Positions 5,979-7,558 of a stretch of DNA of 7,558 nucleotides are shown one piece after another. The notes under the pieces were generated by a model. It worked only from the letters and a program-made list of their open reading frames with translations. It made no database searches and was not told the DNA's origin. The stretch comes from Desulfurobacteriaceae bacterium. Its GTDB lineage: Bacteria; Aquificota; Aquificia; Desulfurobacteriales; Desulfurobacteriaceae. The stretch is taken from positions 1 to 7,558 of the forward strand of contig JAMOPR010000261.1 in the NCBI GenBank assembly GCA_027064485.1, in the 5' to 3' direction. The stretch's first letter is position 1, and each line of letters starts with the position of its first letter. Both the position numbers and the translations under genes were made by a program.

Positions 5979-6003
5979 ATATTACCACCTTAGGTGGTAA
6001 AAT
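5979..6003. promoter_or_regulatory. 19-bp palindrome supplying divergent extended -10 elements for queC and alaS
   Basis: A perfect 9-bp inverted repeat with a one-base centre spans 5982-6000 (TTACCACCT-T-AGGTGGTAA). On the plus strand the right arm reads into TGG-TAAAAT (5995-6003). On the minus strand the left arm reads into TGG-TAATAT (5987-5979). Both are extended -10 promoters (TGn plus TAnnnT), placing starts about 22-24 nt before alaS and queC. No good -35 boxes are seen, which is usual for extended -10 promoters. The symmetry could equally be a repressor operator. The rest of the 82-nt gap holds only the two ribosome binding sites. Confidence 0.5.
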
Positions 6004-6020
6004 TTCCCACCAAACTTTAA

Positions 6021-7558
<1,538 letters not shown>

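Overview
The window looks like chromosomal DNA from a thermophilic bacterium, possibly of the Aquificota (Desulfurobacteriaceae-like). That guess rests on overall protein character and tight gene packing only, and nothing here proves it. Core genes are roughly 37-42% GC by spot counts. The block at about 3.1-5.1 kb is clearly more AT-rich (about 27-30% GC in sampled lines).

Layout. (1) 1-3085, plus strand: a compact operon holding the 3' end of ftsH, folE (GTP cyclohydrolase I, TTG start), a TPR lipoprotein, a membrane-anchored protein of unknown function and a small DUF2892 membrane protein. Neighbours are 3-17 nt apart or overlap by 4-8 nt. (2) 3102-5025, minus strand: an AT-rich two-gene restriction-modification module. 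An N6-adenine methyltransferase (DPACGYG, NPPY) lies upstream of, and overlaps, a nuclease that resembles the R.PabI family. R.PabI enzymes act at GTAC by base excision (restriction DNA glycosylases). (3) 5166-5241, plus strand: tRNA-Thr(CGU) with encoded CCA and its own likely promoter. (4) 5243-5950, minus strand: queC. (5) 6033-7558, plus strand: the first 508 codons of alaS, running off the window end. queC and alaS diverge from an 82-nt gap holding a 19-bp palindrome that supplies an extended -10 element in each direction.

The most interesting part is the restriction-modification module. It is bracketed by a perfect 16-bp direct repeat (3062-3077 and 5122-5137). The left copy lies in the last codons of the DUF2892 gene and the right copy just upstream of the tRNA. 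Joining the flanks through one repeat copy rebuilds an intact DUF2892 3' end with a new stop codon. This looks like insertion of a mobile restriction-modification unit with target duplication. GTAC occurs only once in the window by hand count, against roughly 25 expected from base composition, and that single site is inside the nuclease gene. GATC is absent altogether, which may point to a second, unseen system or a broader sequence bias.

FolE and QueC are the first step and a late step of preQ0/queuosine synthesis, although FolE also serves folate. The other genes are housekeeping: membrane proteolysis, tRNA, and tRNA charging.
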